From assembly GCA_030665795.1 (NCBI GenBank), contig DAOUZD010000011.1, forward strand, positions 1-10,582: DNA of 10,582 bases. The letters run 5' to 3'. Source of the stretch: Dehalococcoides sp. (GTDB lineage Bacteria; Chloroflexota; Dehalococcoidia; Dehalococcoidales; RBG-16-60-22). The notes under the pieces were generated by a model, which was not told the origin of the DNA, searched no databases, and saw only the letters and a program-made list of their open reading frames with translations. Position 1 is the first letter of the stretch; every line of letters starts with the position of its first letter. The position numbers and the translations under genes are program-made. Positions 1-7,181 of the stretch are shown here, in pieces.

Positions 1-11
1 AGGAGGAATAG

Positions 12-995
12 ATGGACGACTTCGAAATTATCGACGCCCACGCTCATCTAGCCAGGACGATAGAGGAGGCGAGTAATTACTGGTTATTTCCGGGACGAAG
101 AACACGCGATAGGTGGGGTACGCCGGAGAGAGCCATTGAGTACATGGACAGAAACGGCATCTCGAAAATGGTTTTCCTGACCTTGATACCACGCCAGTAC
201 CGAGGACCTCTTGCTGAAAAAGCTAGGCTGTTAAAACTACCGGAAGCGCAACGCCGCAAGGAGGAAAAGAGGATTGGCGAGCAAATCGCACCCATAATGC
301 GTGAATTTAACCAGTGGGGCTGTGAGGTGGGTCGGCGTGTTCCCAGATTATTTCCTTTTAGTTGCATATCTAAAGAGCTGGGAGGGGCAAAGGCGATGGT
401 TGAAGAGGTGGCACTGAGAGCCAGCCAGGGGGCCAGGGGAATAAAACTCCATCCGGGCATGTTTTCTTTCTTCCCGGATGATGAGGAGATGTGGCCGATG
501 TATGAGAAATGCCAGGAGCTGGGTTTGCCTATCGTGGCTGATTCTGGTCTATGGCCGACGCCACATGTCTTGGCTGAATACCCCTCTCCGGTGAGTGTCT
601 CAACCACAGAGGCACACCCAGATTACGCCGAGCCGAAGAACTGGGCCCCGGTGCTTGAAGCTTTCCCGCGCTTGACTGTCGTTCTGGCTCATCTCGGCTC
701 CGCCTGGTGGGATGAGAGGATAGAGCTGGCCCAGAGGTATCCCAACGTGTACTTTGATACTGCGCAGGGCTTTTCGGCTCCAGACTGGATTCCCTACAGT
801 CCCCACCGAGGTCTGGCGGAGGAGGATGTGGTGCGGGTCTTCCGCAAGATTGGTGTCGAGAGAATAATGTTCGGGACTGATTTCGCGGCAATTCCGCTAC
901 AGATACAGTTGGAACAGTTATTGCGGATTCCGTTGAGTGATGAGGAAAAGCGAATGCTCTTCTCGGAGAATGCCAAGCGTATCCTGCATATTTAG
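12..995 (+). CDS. Amidohydrolase family protein (Amidohydro_2-like metal-dependent hydrolase)
   Basis: This is a 327-residue cytosolic TIM-barrel protein of the amidohydrolase-2 (ACMSD-like) group; the substrate cannot be read from the sequence. The metal-binding HxH lies at the end of the first strand (His10, His12 in DAHAH), followed by GIKLHPG at 143-149, AHLGS with His227, and FGTD with the C-terminal barrel Asp290. The N-terminal HxH, the AHLG and the FGTD are the family landmarks (hydrolysis or decarboxylation, usually with one Zn). One feature is odd: where relatives usually have His in a 'vHtG' strand end, this protein has ADSG (Asp177), so the metal site may differ. There is no signal peptide. 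The ATG is preceded by a perfect AGGAGG at 1-6. The gene converges with the aldolase gene to its right. The family is near certain; the function is open. Confidence 0.9.
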   Translation: MDDFEIIDAHAHLARTIEEASNYWLFPGRRTRDRWGTPERAIEYMDRNGISKMVFLTLIPRQYRGPLAEKARLLKLPEAQRRKEEKRIGEQIAPIMREFNQWGCEVGRRVPRLFPFSCISKELGGAKAMVEEVALRASQGARGIKLHPGMFSFFPDDEEMWPMYEKCQELGLPIVADSGLWPTPHVLAEYPSPVSVSTTEAHPDYAEPKNWAPVLEAFPRLTVVLAHLGSAWWDERIELAQRYPNVYFDTAQGFSAPDWIPYSPHRGLAEEDVVRVFRKIGVERIMFGTDFAAIPLQIQLEQLLRIPLSDEEKRMLFSENAKRILHI

Positions 996-1020
996 ATTTT
1001 CACGTGGCACAGCGCATTAT

Positions 1021-1075
1021 AAAGGTGGCAAGGGTTTGTTTCGGTTGCTGGGAAGCCCTTGCCACCTTCTTTCTG
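1021..1075. terminator. Bidirectional intrinsic terminator between convergent genes
   Basis: A perfect 13-bp inverted repeat, AAGGTGGCAAGGG (1022-1034) against CCCTTGCCACCTT (1056-1068), encloses a loop of about 21 bases that can pair a little further (TTT with GAA/G). On the plus strand it is followed by TCTTTCT; on the minus strand by a short T-rich TTTATAAT stretch. It lies 26 bases after the amidohydrolase stop and 11 bases after the end of the convergent aldolase gene, so it probably terminates both. The T tracts are modest, but the stem is strong. Confidence 0.8.
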
Positions 1076-1079
1076 CCGT

Positions 1080-1901
1080 CTAGCCGATGAGAGATTTCAT
1101 CTCTTCAATGGGGGGTCGTAGATTGTCCACATTGCCATCGATGACATAGCCCACCATGAATAGCTGGTAGCCTTCCTTGGCCCACTTAGCCAGGCCCTTA
1201 GGCGCAAAGCCACCAATACCCGCCACCTTGCCCGTTTCCTGGCATATCTGGGCAATCTGTCTCAGTTTCTCTTCCACAATGTCAGTGGCAACCAGCTCTG
1301 ACCGCAAAGCTTTGGGGGGAATGCCGCCGATATCCAGCACCAGGTCGTTAGCCCCGACAATCGTCCCGGTTACTCCGTCCAAGTTCAGAATATGACGCAG
1401 GTTACTAATACATTCCACAGTTTCAGTTTGCGGGAAGAGTACCACGTTGTTATTAACGTATTCGGTTATCTCCAGCAAAGGCATCTCAGCCAGGTTCTGA
1501 AAGTCGAGTAAATAAGGGCTCATCCCGATTCCCGCTCCTCTGTGTCCGATGGGTGGGAAGCAGGACTGATTTACGGTGTAGAGTGCTTCCTCCACGGTGT
1601 TAACCTGGGGTACCATTAATCCGTTGACACCGGCATCAAGGTAGCACCTGAAGTTGGCATCTTTTTCTTCTGGCCTGAGCAAAATGGGGATTTCAAACTT
1701 GCGGGAAGCACGAACATATTCAAAGATGGTCTCTTTATTGACCAGGCTATGTTCGTTTTCCATCATGATGAAATCAAACCCGAAATCCTTCAACGCCTTT
1801 ACCGTTTTTTCCGGGTCGTTTCCCGGGCCGATGGTCTGCCCGAATACAATCTCACCCGCCTGCAATCTCTTTTTGAAGTTAAAGGTTACGTTAAGCGCCA
1901 T
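1080..1901 (-). CDS. HpcH/HpaI aldolase/citrate lyase family protein
   Basis: This 273-residue protein belongs to the class II HpcH/HpaI aldolase family (HpaI, 2-dehydro-3-deoxyglucarate aldolase and relatives). These enzymes reversibly cleave 4-hydroxy-2-oxoacids to pyruvate and an aldehyde using a divalent metal. By comparison with HpaI, the visible residues are the catalytic His51 in ENEH, Arg76 in LLRP, metal ligand Glu160 with Gln158 in QTET, and metal ligand Asp186 in GANDL. The VPQV and PPIGHRGAG segments (97-124) match the family core. The start is well supported by AAGGAGG (complement of 1907-1913), five bases before the ATG. It lies 74 bases downstream of the Lrp/AsnC gene on the same strand, so the two may be cotranscribed. 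Substrate is unknown. Any link to the 2-oxoacid operon on the other side of the regulator is inference from position only. Confidence 0.88.
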   Translation of the reverse strand: MALNVTFNFKKRLQAGEIVFGQTIGPGNDPEKTVKALKDFGFDFIMMENEHSLVNKETIFEYVRASRKFEIPILLRPEEKDANFRCYLDAGVNGLMVPQVNTVEEALYTVNQSCFPPIGHRGAGIGMSPYLLDFQNLAEMPLLEITEYVNNNVVLFPQTETVECISNLRHILNLDGVTGTIVGANDLVLDIGGIPPKALRSELVATDIVEEKLRQIAQICQETGKVAGIGGFAPKGLAKWAKEGYQLFMVGYVIDGNVDNLRPPIEEMKSLIG

Positions 1902-1975
1902 CTAAACCTCCTTATATGTTTATTCGATTTCGGCTATGGGACTACTCTAACTTCGCCCGGTGCCATAGTGTCTTC

Positions 1976-2437
1976 TTACTTGGCTTGTTCCAGGCTGTGC
2001 AACCAGCCAACCTCATCCTTCTTCACATCCAAGATGACAAAGGTCTCGCTTTTTCTGATGCCAGGTACCTTAGCCAGATAGTCCTTCACGAATTGGGTCA
2101 GCTCGGCTGATGAGTGGAACCACGTCCCGATAAAGATATCATGGTTGCCGGTGCAGAGAGACACATAGCGTACATCGGGGCAAAGAGCGAGTGATTCCGA
2201 GATTTTATCTATGTTACCCAGGTCCACTTCCAAGGCGATTAAGGCGATGATACTATATCCCAGCTTGGCTGGATTCAGTGTCGCGGTAAAAGTGATTATG
2301 CCATTCTTTTCCAGGTGCTGAATCCTGCGTCGAACCGTAGTTTCGCTAACGCCTAGTGTGCGCGACAGCTCGGCGCAGTTCTGCCGAGCATCTTTGGCTA
2401 GTTCGGTAATCAATCGATGGTCTAGCTCATCCATCAC
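1976..2437 (-). CDS. Lrp/AsnC family transcriptional regulator
   Basis: This 152-153-residue protein has the two Lrp/AsnC domains. The N-terminal winged helix-turn-helix is at about 3-50 (AELSRTLGVSETTVRRRIQHLEKNGII is its core). The C-terminal RAM/AsnC ligand-binding domain is at about 64-140, with the TGNHDIFIGTW strand-turn at 96-106 that matches the family's amino-acid-binding and oligomer segment. These proteins are dimers to octamers that bind DNA and respond to amino acids. Translation can start at GTG (2435-2437) or the adjoining ATG (2432-2434). There is no Shine-Dalgarno sequence before either, but a good promoter ends six bases upstream, which suggests a leaderless mRNA. It is divergent from the oxidoreductase/mutase operon and upstream of the aldolase gene, so it is a likely regulator of one or both. 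The effector is unknown; a branched-chain amino acid would fit the operon. Confidence 0.92.
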   Translation of the reverse strand: MMDELDHRLITELAKDARQNCAELSRTLGVSETTVRRRIQHLEKNGIITFTATLNPAKLGYSIIALIALEVDLGNIDKISESLALCPDVRYVSLCTGNHDIFIGTWFHSSAELTQFVKDYLAKVPGIRKSETFVILDVKKDEVGWLHSLEQAK

Positions 2438-2443
2438 AGAGAT

Positions 2444-2472
2444 AGTATGGCACGGGATACTTTGCCTGTCAA
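2444..2472 (-). promoter_or_regulatory. Promoter of the Lrp/AsnC gene, predicted leaderless
   Basis: On the minus strand a perfect -35 TTGACA (complement of 2467-2472) is followed by exactly 17 bases and a -10 CATACT (complement of 2444-2449). Six bases then lead to position 2437, the first base of the GTG-ATG start pair. The predicted transcription start therefore falls on or within a few bases of the start codon. This agrees with the absence of a ribosome-binding site. Confidence 0.65.
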
Positions 2473-2560
2473 ACTGTTCGCACCCGGGAAGATAGCGATA
2501 GCGACGGTCAAAATTATCGCAAAAGCTGACCCGATGTCGTTTTTACACGCCTTTTCATCG

Positions 2561-2576
2561 CTAATGGCGACATTAG
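2561..2576. promoter_or_regulatory. Candidate operator palindrome
   Basis: CTAATG GCGA CATTAG is a perfect 6-bp inverted repeat around a 4-base centre. It lies roughly midway between the two divergent promoters, about 78 bases upstream of the operon's -35. It is a plausible binding site for the adjacent Lrp/AsnC regulator, which is an inference: it does not match the E. coli Lrp consensus closely, and a palindrome of this size can occur by chance. Confidence 0.35.
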
Positions 2577-2653
2577 TGCATCAAAGCAGAAGAGTATGTG
2601 TTAAATAGACATCATTATCGGAAATTGCGCCTTTTTCCGCCAGCTTTTTACCC

Positions 2654-2681
2654 TTGACATGGTAACAATTCTATCAATAAT
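2654..2681 (+). promoter_or_regulatory. Promoter of the oxidoreductase/mutase operon
   Basis: A perfect -35 TTGACA (2654-2659) is followed by a 16-base spacer and a -10 AATAAT (2676-2681, five of six consensus bases). The start of transcription would be near 2688, giving a leader of about 55 bases before the ferredoxin-subunit ATG. No other strong promoter is visible between here and 7589, so this one probably drives all six genes. Confidence 0.6.
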
Positions 2682-2742
2682 TAAAGTATAGAGTCTTTGG
2701 CCGACAGTTTTAGGTACCGATGGTAAAAGGGAGGTAGAGGCA

Positions 2743-3006
2743 ATGGTAGTGGCACAACGCATTAGCTCAGCTTATATCATCATCGACGCCGAAAGGTGCA
2801 AAGGCTGCTGTCTCTGCATCTCCGTCTGCCCCAAGGGAATTATCGGCCTGTCGTCTCATATCAACCGGATGGGGTATACCCCAGCCGCCGTCCTCGAGGA
2901 AAAGGCCGGCGAATGCACCGGCTGTACCGCCTGCGCTATGATGTGCCCGGACACTGCTATTTCCGTGTACCGTCACAGTAGGGTACCGGTCGAACTAGTT
3001 GCCTAA
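2743..3006 (+). CDS. 2-oxoacid:ferredoxin oxidoreductase delta subunit (2x[4Fe-4S] ferredoxin-like)
   Basis: This 87-residue protein carries two CxxCxxCxxxCP clusters: Cys19, 22, 25 and 29, and Cys58, 61, 64 and 68. It therefore binds two [4Fe-4S] clusters in the bacterial ferredoxin fold. In four-subunit 2-oxoacid oxidoreductases this subunit passes electrons from the TPP site of the beta subunit to free ferredoxin. Cys23 is an extra cysteine inside the first motif (CKGCCLC). AGGGAGGT at 2728-2735 precedes the ATG at a normal distance. It is the first gene of the operon and lies 26 bases before the alpha gene; this placement and the size favour a dedicated subunit over an independent ferredoxin. 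Subunit letters (VorC or VorD) differ between naming schemes, so no symbol is given. Confidence 0.9.
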   Translation: MVVAQRISSAYIIIDAERCKGCCLCISVCPKGIIGLSSHINRMGYTPAAVLEEKAGECTGCTACAMMCPDTAISVYRHSRVPVELVA

Positions 3007-3032
3007 CCAATGGCCATTTGCGGAGCGGTCGA

Positions 3033-4097
3033 ATGTCAAATAAGACTTTGATGGCAGGTAATATTGCCATCGCCGAAGGTGCTATCTTAGCTGGCTGTCA
3101 GGCTTTCTTTGGTTACCCCATCACGCCCCAAAACGAACTCCTAGAACACATGTCAAAGCGGATGCCGGAGGAGGGGCGGGTGTTCGTGCAGACGGAGAGC
3201 GAGCTGGCCGCCATAAACATGGTCTACGGTGCCGCCGCTGCTGGCTGTCGGGCGATGACCTCTACTTCCGGCCCTGGTTTCAGTCTGGAGCAGGAGGGCA
3301 TCTCGTATATGTCGGGAGCCGAGCTGCCTGGAGTAATCGTGAACGTGATGCGGGGTGGTCCTGGACTGGGCAACATCGGTGGTGCCCAGGGGGACTATTT
3401 CCAGTCTACCAAGGGCGGCGGCCATGGCGATTACCGCGTGATGAACCTGGCTCCGGCCTCAGCGCAGGAAATGATGGACCTCACCATGCTGGCCTTTGAG
3501 CTGGCGGATAAATACCGCAACCCGGTGGTGGTACTGGCAGATGGTTTCCTGGGTCAGGCCATGGAGACAGTGGTAATGCGCCAACCAGTCAAAGAATTGC
3601 CTGGTAAACCCTGGGCGATTACCGGGGCAATAGGTCGCCCCAAAAACGTAATCAATTCCTTCGAGATGGACCCGGTCAATTTCCGTCCTCGGGTCGAACT
3701 TCTGCTCCGTAAATTCGAAAAGATGCAGGAGACCGAGGTTCGCTATGAAGGCATTAACCTGGATGATGCCTCTCTGGTGATAATAGCCTATGGCAGCGCC
3801 AGTCGCTCCGCACTGACGGCGATGAAAATGGCCCGTCAGGAGGGGCTAGCCGTAGGGTTGCTCCGCCCCGTCACTCTTTTTCCTTTCCCCTACGAAGCTT
3901 TATCAAATCTGGCCCAGAGAGTCAGCGGTTTCCTGGTGGCGGAACTAAGCTCTGGCCAGCTTATCGAAGATGTCAGACTGGCCGTGGGCCTGGATAAGCG
4001 GGTGGAACTGGTGAATCAATACGGTGGTGTGCCACTGTTAGCTGAGGAAATACTGGCCGCCATAGAGAAAATGATGAAACAACCGGTGGGCAGGTGA
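3033..4097 (+). CDS. vorB: 2-oxoacid:ferredoxin oxidoreductase alpha subunit, VorB-type (3-methyl-2-oxobutanoate)
   Basis: This 354-residue alpha subunit has the pyrimidine-binding TPP domain I (YPITP at 28-32, TESELAA with Glu55, TSTSGPGFSL at 76-85) and the C-terminal domain II (about 245-345). These complexes oxidatively decarboxylate a 2-oxoacid with CoA to acyl-CoA, CO2 and reduced ferredoxin, reversibly, in the cytosol. The segment around 107-135 (RGGPGLGNIGGAQGDYFQ, then KGGGHGDYR) resembles proteins annotated as VorB (2-oxoisovalerate) more than 2-oxoglutarate or pyruvate enzymes; this is family knowledge, not a proof of substrate. The frame is open from a TTG at 3018, but the ATG at 3033 has GGAG eight bases upstream, so I place the start there. 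The stop lies one base before the beta gene's ATG. Confidence 0.9.
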   Translation: MSNKTLMAGNIAIAEGAILAGCQAFFGYPITPQNELLEHMSKRMPEEGRVFVQTESELAAINMVYGAAAAGCRAMTSTSGPGFSLEQEGISYMSGAELPGVIVNVMRGGPGLGNIGGAQGDYFQSTKGGGHGDYRVMNLAPASAQEMMDLTMLAFELADKYRNPVVVLADGFLGQAMETVVMRQPVKELPGKPWAITGAIGRPKNVINSFEMDPVNFRPRVELLLRKFEKMQETEVRYEGINLDDASLVIIAYGSASRSALTAMKMARQEGLAVGLLRPVTLFPFPYEALSNLAQRVSGFLVAELSSGQLIEDVRLAVGLDKRVELVNQYGGVPLLAEEILAAIEKMMKQPVGR

Positions 4098-4098
4098 G

Positions 4099-4899
4099 AT
4101 GACTAAGTTAGACGTCTCAGAATTGGATACCGCGCTCTACCACAGGCCGGAATCTTTAGAAGATTATCCTTTCCACTTCTGCCCCGGTTGTGGGCACGGC
4201 ATCGTGTTTCGCCTCATCGCCGAGGTAATCGATGAGTTGAACCTCAAGGAAAAGGCGGTGTGTGTAGCTTCCATCGGTTGCTCCGTCACTTCTTATCATT
4301 ATTTCAACTTTGATGGCCTGGAATCGGCTCATGGGCGTGCCCCGGCGGTGGCGACCGCCATCAAGCGGTGCCATCCTCATCTTATTCCTTTCACCTATCA
4401 GGGGGACGGTGACCTGGCATCTATCGGCACCGCTGAAATAGTGCACGCCTGCGCCCGGGGCGAAAATATCACCACCATCTTTGTCAACAATGCCATTTAT
4501 GGTATGACCGGCGGGCAAATGGCCCCCACTACCCTCATTGGTATGTACTCCACCTCAACCCCTGACGGTCGAAGCACTGCTCTGTCCGGGTATCCCATCC
4601 GGGTCTGCGAGATGCTGTCCACCTTGGATGGACCAGCCTATGTTGCCAGGGTGTCGGTGCATAACCCGGCCGCAGTCCGGAAAGCCAAGCAAGCGATAAA
4701 ACTTGCCTTCAGAACCCAGCTAGCTGGTCTAGGTATGTCGCTGGTAGAAGTGCTATCTCCCTGCCCGACGAATTGGCGGGTGGCACCAATGAAGGCACTG
4801 GAGTGGCTGGTTGAGCACATGCTCCCCCAGTATCCTCTGGGTGAGTATAAGGTTATCGAAGCCGTTGCCGCCCTGAAAAAGGAGACTGGCCGTGCCTGA
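4099..4899 (+). CDS. 2-oxoacid:ferredoxin oxidoreductase beta subunit (TPP- and [4Fe-4S]-binding)
   Basis: This 266-residue beta subunit holds the TPP diphosphate/Mg site. GDGD at 102-105 is followed about 25 residues later by Asn130-Asn131 and then IYGMTGGQ. The proximal [4Fe-4S] ligands are the usual four: Cys28 and Cys31 (CPGCGHG), Cys61 (IGCS) and Cys222 (SPCPTNW). It forms the catalytic core with the alpha subunit and matches the VorA/KorB group. The ATG follows the alpha stop after one base, with AGGTGAG overlapping that stop as ribosome-binding site, so translation is probably coupled. The last eight bases overlap the gamma gene. The length is normal and no key residue is missing. Confidence 0.92.
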   Translation: MTKLDVSELDTALYHRPESLEDYPFHFCPGCGHGIVFRLIAEVIDELNLKEKAVCVASIGCSVTSYHYFNFDGLESAHGRAPAVATAIKRCHPHLIPFTYQGDGDLASIGTAEIVHACARGENITTIFVNNAIYGMTGGQMAPTTLIGMYSTSTPDGRSTALSGYPIRVCEMLSTLDGPAYVARVSVHNPAAVRKAKQAIKLAFRTQLAGLGMSLVEVLSPCPTNWRVAPMKALEWLVEHMLPQYPLGEYKVIEAVAALKKETGRA

Positions 4900-5464
4900 A
4901 GAAATAGCCTTGGGTGGTTTCGGTGGACAGGGGGTGCTGTTTATTGGCCGACTTCTGGTCGAGGCAGCTTTTCGGGAGGGACGTGAGGTAGTGTTTATGC
5001 CGTCATATGGGGCGGAGAAGAGGGGGGGCAATGTCTGGTGCCATGTTACCATCTCCGATGAGAAGATAGGCGCTTTGTTCATCACCAGGCCTACTATAGC
5101 TGTCGCCATGAACCTGACTTCCTTAGCCAAATTGGAGCCAGTGATGAAAGCAGATAGCCTACTGGTTGTCAACAGGTCGCTGATTCCGTCAAAAGTAAGT
5201 CGGGAGGATATTAGCGTGGTCTATGTGCCGGCTAACGAACTGGCGGCGGAGCTGGGGGATAATTCGGTGGGCAATTTAGTCGTCCTGGGTGCTCTGCTGG
5301 CGCGCCGTCCCGTGGTAGCCATGTCTAGTCTTATCGCGGTGATGGACGGCATGCTGTCCAAAAATCAAGCGCGTTTGGAAATGAATAAGCGAGCTCTCAA
5401 TCAGGGCCATGCCTGGGTGCAAAGAGACCAGGTATCTGTCTCTCAGGTCAGGGGAAGGGGATAA
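4892..5464 (+). CDS. 2-oxoacid:ferredoxin oxidoreductase gamma subunit
   Basis: This 190-residue protein is the gamma domain (POR/KOR catalytic domain III, PF01558 type). It has the N-terminal GGFGGQGV (8-15) and [10 protein letters not shown] (37-46), and it completes the CoA-side architecture of the complex. It starts at GTG 4892, inside the end of the beta gene (8-base overlap), with AAAGGAGA about eight bases upstream. Overlap and coupling support one stoichiometric delta-alpha-beta-gamma complex. The C-terminus (about 170-190, rich in Gln, Arg and Ser) shows no known motif. The stop is two bases before the mutase large-subunit ATG, so the two enzymes are made from one message. Confidence 0.92.
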   Translation: MPEEIALGGFGGQGVLFIGRLLVEAAFREGREVVFMPSYGAEKRGGNVWCHVTISDEKIGALFITRPTIAVAMNLTSLAKLEPVMKADSLLVVNRSLIPSKVSREDISVVYVPANELAAELGDNSVGNLVVLGALLARRPVVAMSSLIAVMDGMLSKNQARLEMNKRALNQGHAWVQRDQVSVSQVRGRG

Positions 5465-5466
5465 CC

Positions 5467-7143
5467 ATGTTTAACGATAAAACACAAGATGAGGCGCGCC
5501 GGGGAATGGAGAGATGGGAGGGGGAGGTCAAGAAGTCTGCTGACAGTGTTTCCGAGAAAAAGCGGTTCTCCACCATTTCCGACTTGGTCATAGACCCGCT
5601 ATATACTCCGGAGGATATTAAAGATTTAGACTTTGCCGCCAGCATCGGTTATCCCGGCCTCTACCCCTTTACCCGGGGCTGCCAGGCTACTGGTTATCGG
5701 GGGAAAGTATGGACCTTCCGTATGTTCTCTGGTCTAGGCACGGCGGAAGATACCAACCAAAGGTGGCACCAACTATTAAAAGAGGGCGAAACCGGTTTAA
5801 GTACCGCTTTCGACTTTCCTACATTAATGGGTTATGACTCTGATTCACCAAGAGCCGTCGCTGAGATTGGCAAGTGCGGGGTAGCCATTGACACTCTGGC
5901 TGATTTGGAAATCCTAACCAAAAATATTCCTCTGGACAAAGTAACCACTTCGATGACAATCAATCCTCCGGCCAGTGTGCTGTGGGCGATGTATCTAGTT
6001 GCCGCGGAGAAGCAGGGGGTGAGCTGGGACCGGGTAGGGGGGACGATTCAAAACGATATGCTCAAGGAATTCATTGCTCAGAAAACCTTTATGTGTCCTC
6101 CGGAACCATCGGTGAGGCTTATCAGTGATACGATTGAGTTTGGCACCAAGAGCGTTCCCCGCTGGAACACGATAAGTATCAGCGGCTATCATATCCGTGA
6201 AGCCGGTGCCACTGCGGTTCAAGAGCTAGCCTTCACCCTGGCTGATGGGATTGCCTATGTGCAGGATGTCGTTGAGAGAAAGAAGCTGGATGTTGATGCC
6301 TTTGCCCCGAGACTTTCTTTCTTTTTTGATTCCCATATGGATTTCTTTGAGGAAATCGCTAAATTCAGGGCTGCCCGAAGGATGTGGGCGAAAATAATGA
6401 AGGACAGGTTCAAGGCGAAGAACCCTCGCTCATATTGGATGAGATTCCACACCCAGACGGCTGGCTGTTCCCTGACTCACCAGCAGCCGCACAATAACAT
6501 TGTTCGGACGACTACTGAGGCTCTGGCGGCAGTTCTGGGAGGAACCCAGTCTTTACACACTAATTCTTTTGATGAGGAGTTTGCTCTGCCCACTGAATTT
6601 GCGGTGACCATCGCCCTGCGCACGCAGCAGGTTCTGGCGGAAGAGACCGGGGTCATTAATACCATAGACCCTCTGGCCGGTTCTTATTTTGTGGAGGCAT
6701 TAACTAATCAAATAGAAGATGAAGCCTGGGAGTATATTAACAAGATTGATGAAATGGGCGGAATGCTGGCAGCGATTGCCCGAGGGTTTCCACAGCGAGA
6801 AATCGCCAATGCTGCCTATAATTTTAAACGACAATCAGATAATATGGAAAAGGTTTTGGTCGGGGTGAACAAGTATGTGGCTAAAGAAGAAGCCCCGATA
6901 GAAGTTTTAAAGATTGATGAACGGGTAGAAGCGGAACAGACTAAAAGACTGCAGCAAGTGAGGAAAACCAGGGATAATCGGAAGGTTACCCAGACCTTGC
7001 GTGACCTTCGTGCTGCCTGCCAGAGTGATAAAAATGTCATGCCCTATGTCATTGAGGCGGTTAGAGCCTACGCTACGGAGCAGGAAATTTGCGATGTATA
7101 TCGCGAGGTTTTTGGAGAGTACCGAGACCCCGGCTTCTATTAA
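5467..7143 (+). CDS. Coenzyme-B12-dependent acyl-CoA mutase large subunit, isobutyryl-CoA mutase-like
   Basis: This 558-residue protein is the catalytic barrel subunit of the methylmalonyl-CoA mutase family and lacks the B12 domain, which the next-but-close gene supplies. Family landmarks are YPFTRG (66-71), [17 protein letters not shown] (110-126), SMTIN (162-166), [10 protein letters not shown] (192-201), [13 protein letters not shown] (237-249) with catalytic His242, and [10 protein letters not shown] further on. The residues that set substrate choice are Tyr89 and Arg207 in P. shermanii methylmalonyl-CoA mutase and Phe80 and Gln198 in isobutyryl-CoA mutase. Here they are Phe87 and Gln205, with the same 118-residue spacing. 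This points to isobutyryl-CoA/n-butyryl-CoA interconversion rather than methylmalonyl/succinyl-CoA; 2-hydroxyisobutyryl-CoA mutase would have Ile in place of Phe. Automatic annotation will probably say methylmalonyl-CoA mutase. A purine-rich AGGGGAAGGGG lies just upstream, at the end of the gamma gene. The family is certain; the substrate is a strong inference. Confidence 0.93.
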   Translation: MFNDKTQDEARRGMERWEGEVKKSADSVSEKKRFSTISDLVIDPLYTPEDIKDLDFAASIGYPGLYPFTRGCQATGYRGKVWTFRMFSGLGTAEDTNQRWHQLLKEGETGLSTAFDFPTLMGYDSDSPRAVAEIGKCGVAIDTLADLEILTKNIPLDKVTTSMTINPPASVLWAMYLVAAEKQGVSWDRVGGTIQNDMLKEFIAQKTFMCPPEPSVRLISDTIEFGTKSVPRWNTISISGYHIREAGATAVQELAFTLADGIAYVQDVVERKKLDVDAFAPRLSFFFDSHMDFFEEIAKFRAARRMWAKIMKDRFKAKNPRSYWMRFHTQTAGCSLTHQQPHNNIVRTTTEALAAVLGGTQSLHTNSFDEEFALPTEFAVTIALRTQQVLAEETGVINTIDPLAGSYFVEALTNQIEDEAWEYINKIDEMGGMLAAIARGFPQREIANAAYNFKRQSDNMEKVLVGVNKYVAKEEAPIEVLKIDERVEAEQTKRLQQVRKTRDNRKVTQTLRDLRAACQSDKNVMPYVIEAVRAYATEQEICDVYREVFGEYRDPGFY

Positions 7144-7181
7144 AGCAAGTGGTGGTAAGAACCTTAATTTGTGGTGAGTAA

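Larger units (their letters stand above)
2438..2742. other. Divergent regulatory intergenic region (305 bases)
   Basis: No gene is seen here. The stretch separates the regulator (minus) from the oxidoreductase/mutase operon (plus) and is richer in A+T on the operon side. It holds the two promoters listed separately and the palindrome at 2561-2576. It also has a short tandem GATAGC at 2491-2502 and an inverted pair AAAAGCTG (2521-2528 region) / CAGCTTTT (2641-2648). No riboswitch fold was recognised. The leader after the predicted operon start is about 55 bases and contains only a 4-bp TACC/GGTA hairpin before the ribosome-binding site. Confidence 0.6.

Noticed and set aside
77..607. 176-codon minus-strand open frame inside the amidohydrolase gene
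   Set aside because: Antisense to a well-supported gene with all family motifs; no ribosome-binding site or recognisable domain.
2720..2737. Five-codon upstream frame (ATG to TAG) in the operon leader
   Set aside because: It has no ribosome-binding site of its own and overlaps the one for the ferredoxin-subunit gene; no leader-peptide features such as repeated branched-chain codons.
2438..2742. Cobalamin riboswitch ahead of the B12-enzyme operon
   Set aside because: Considered because of the mutase, but the predicted leader is only about 55 bases and no B12-box-like conserved element was seen.
4753..5172. 139-codon minus-strand open frame across the beta/gamma junction
   Set aside because: Antisense to two clear oxidoreductase subunits; no family resemblance.
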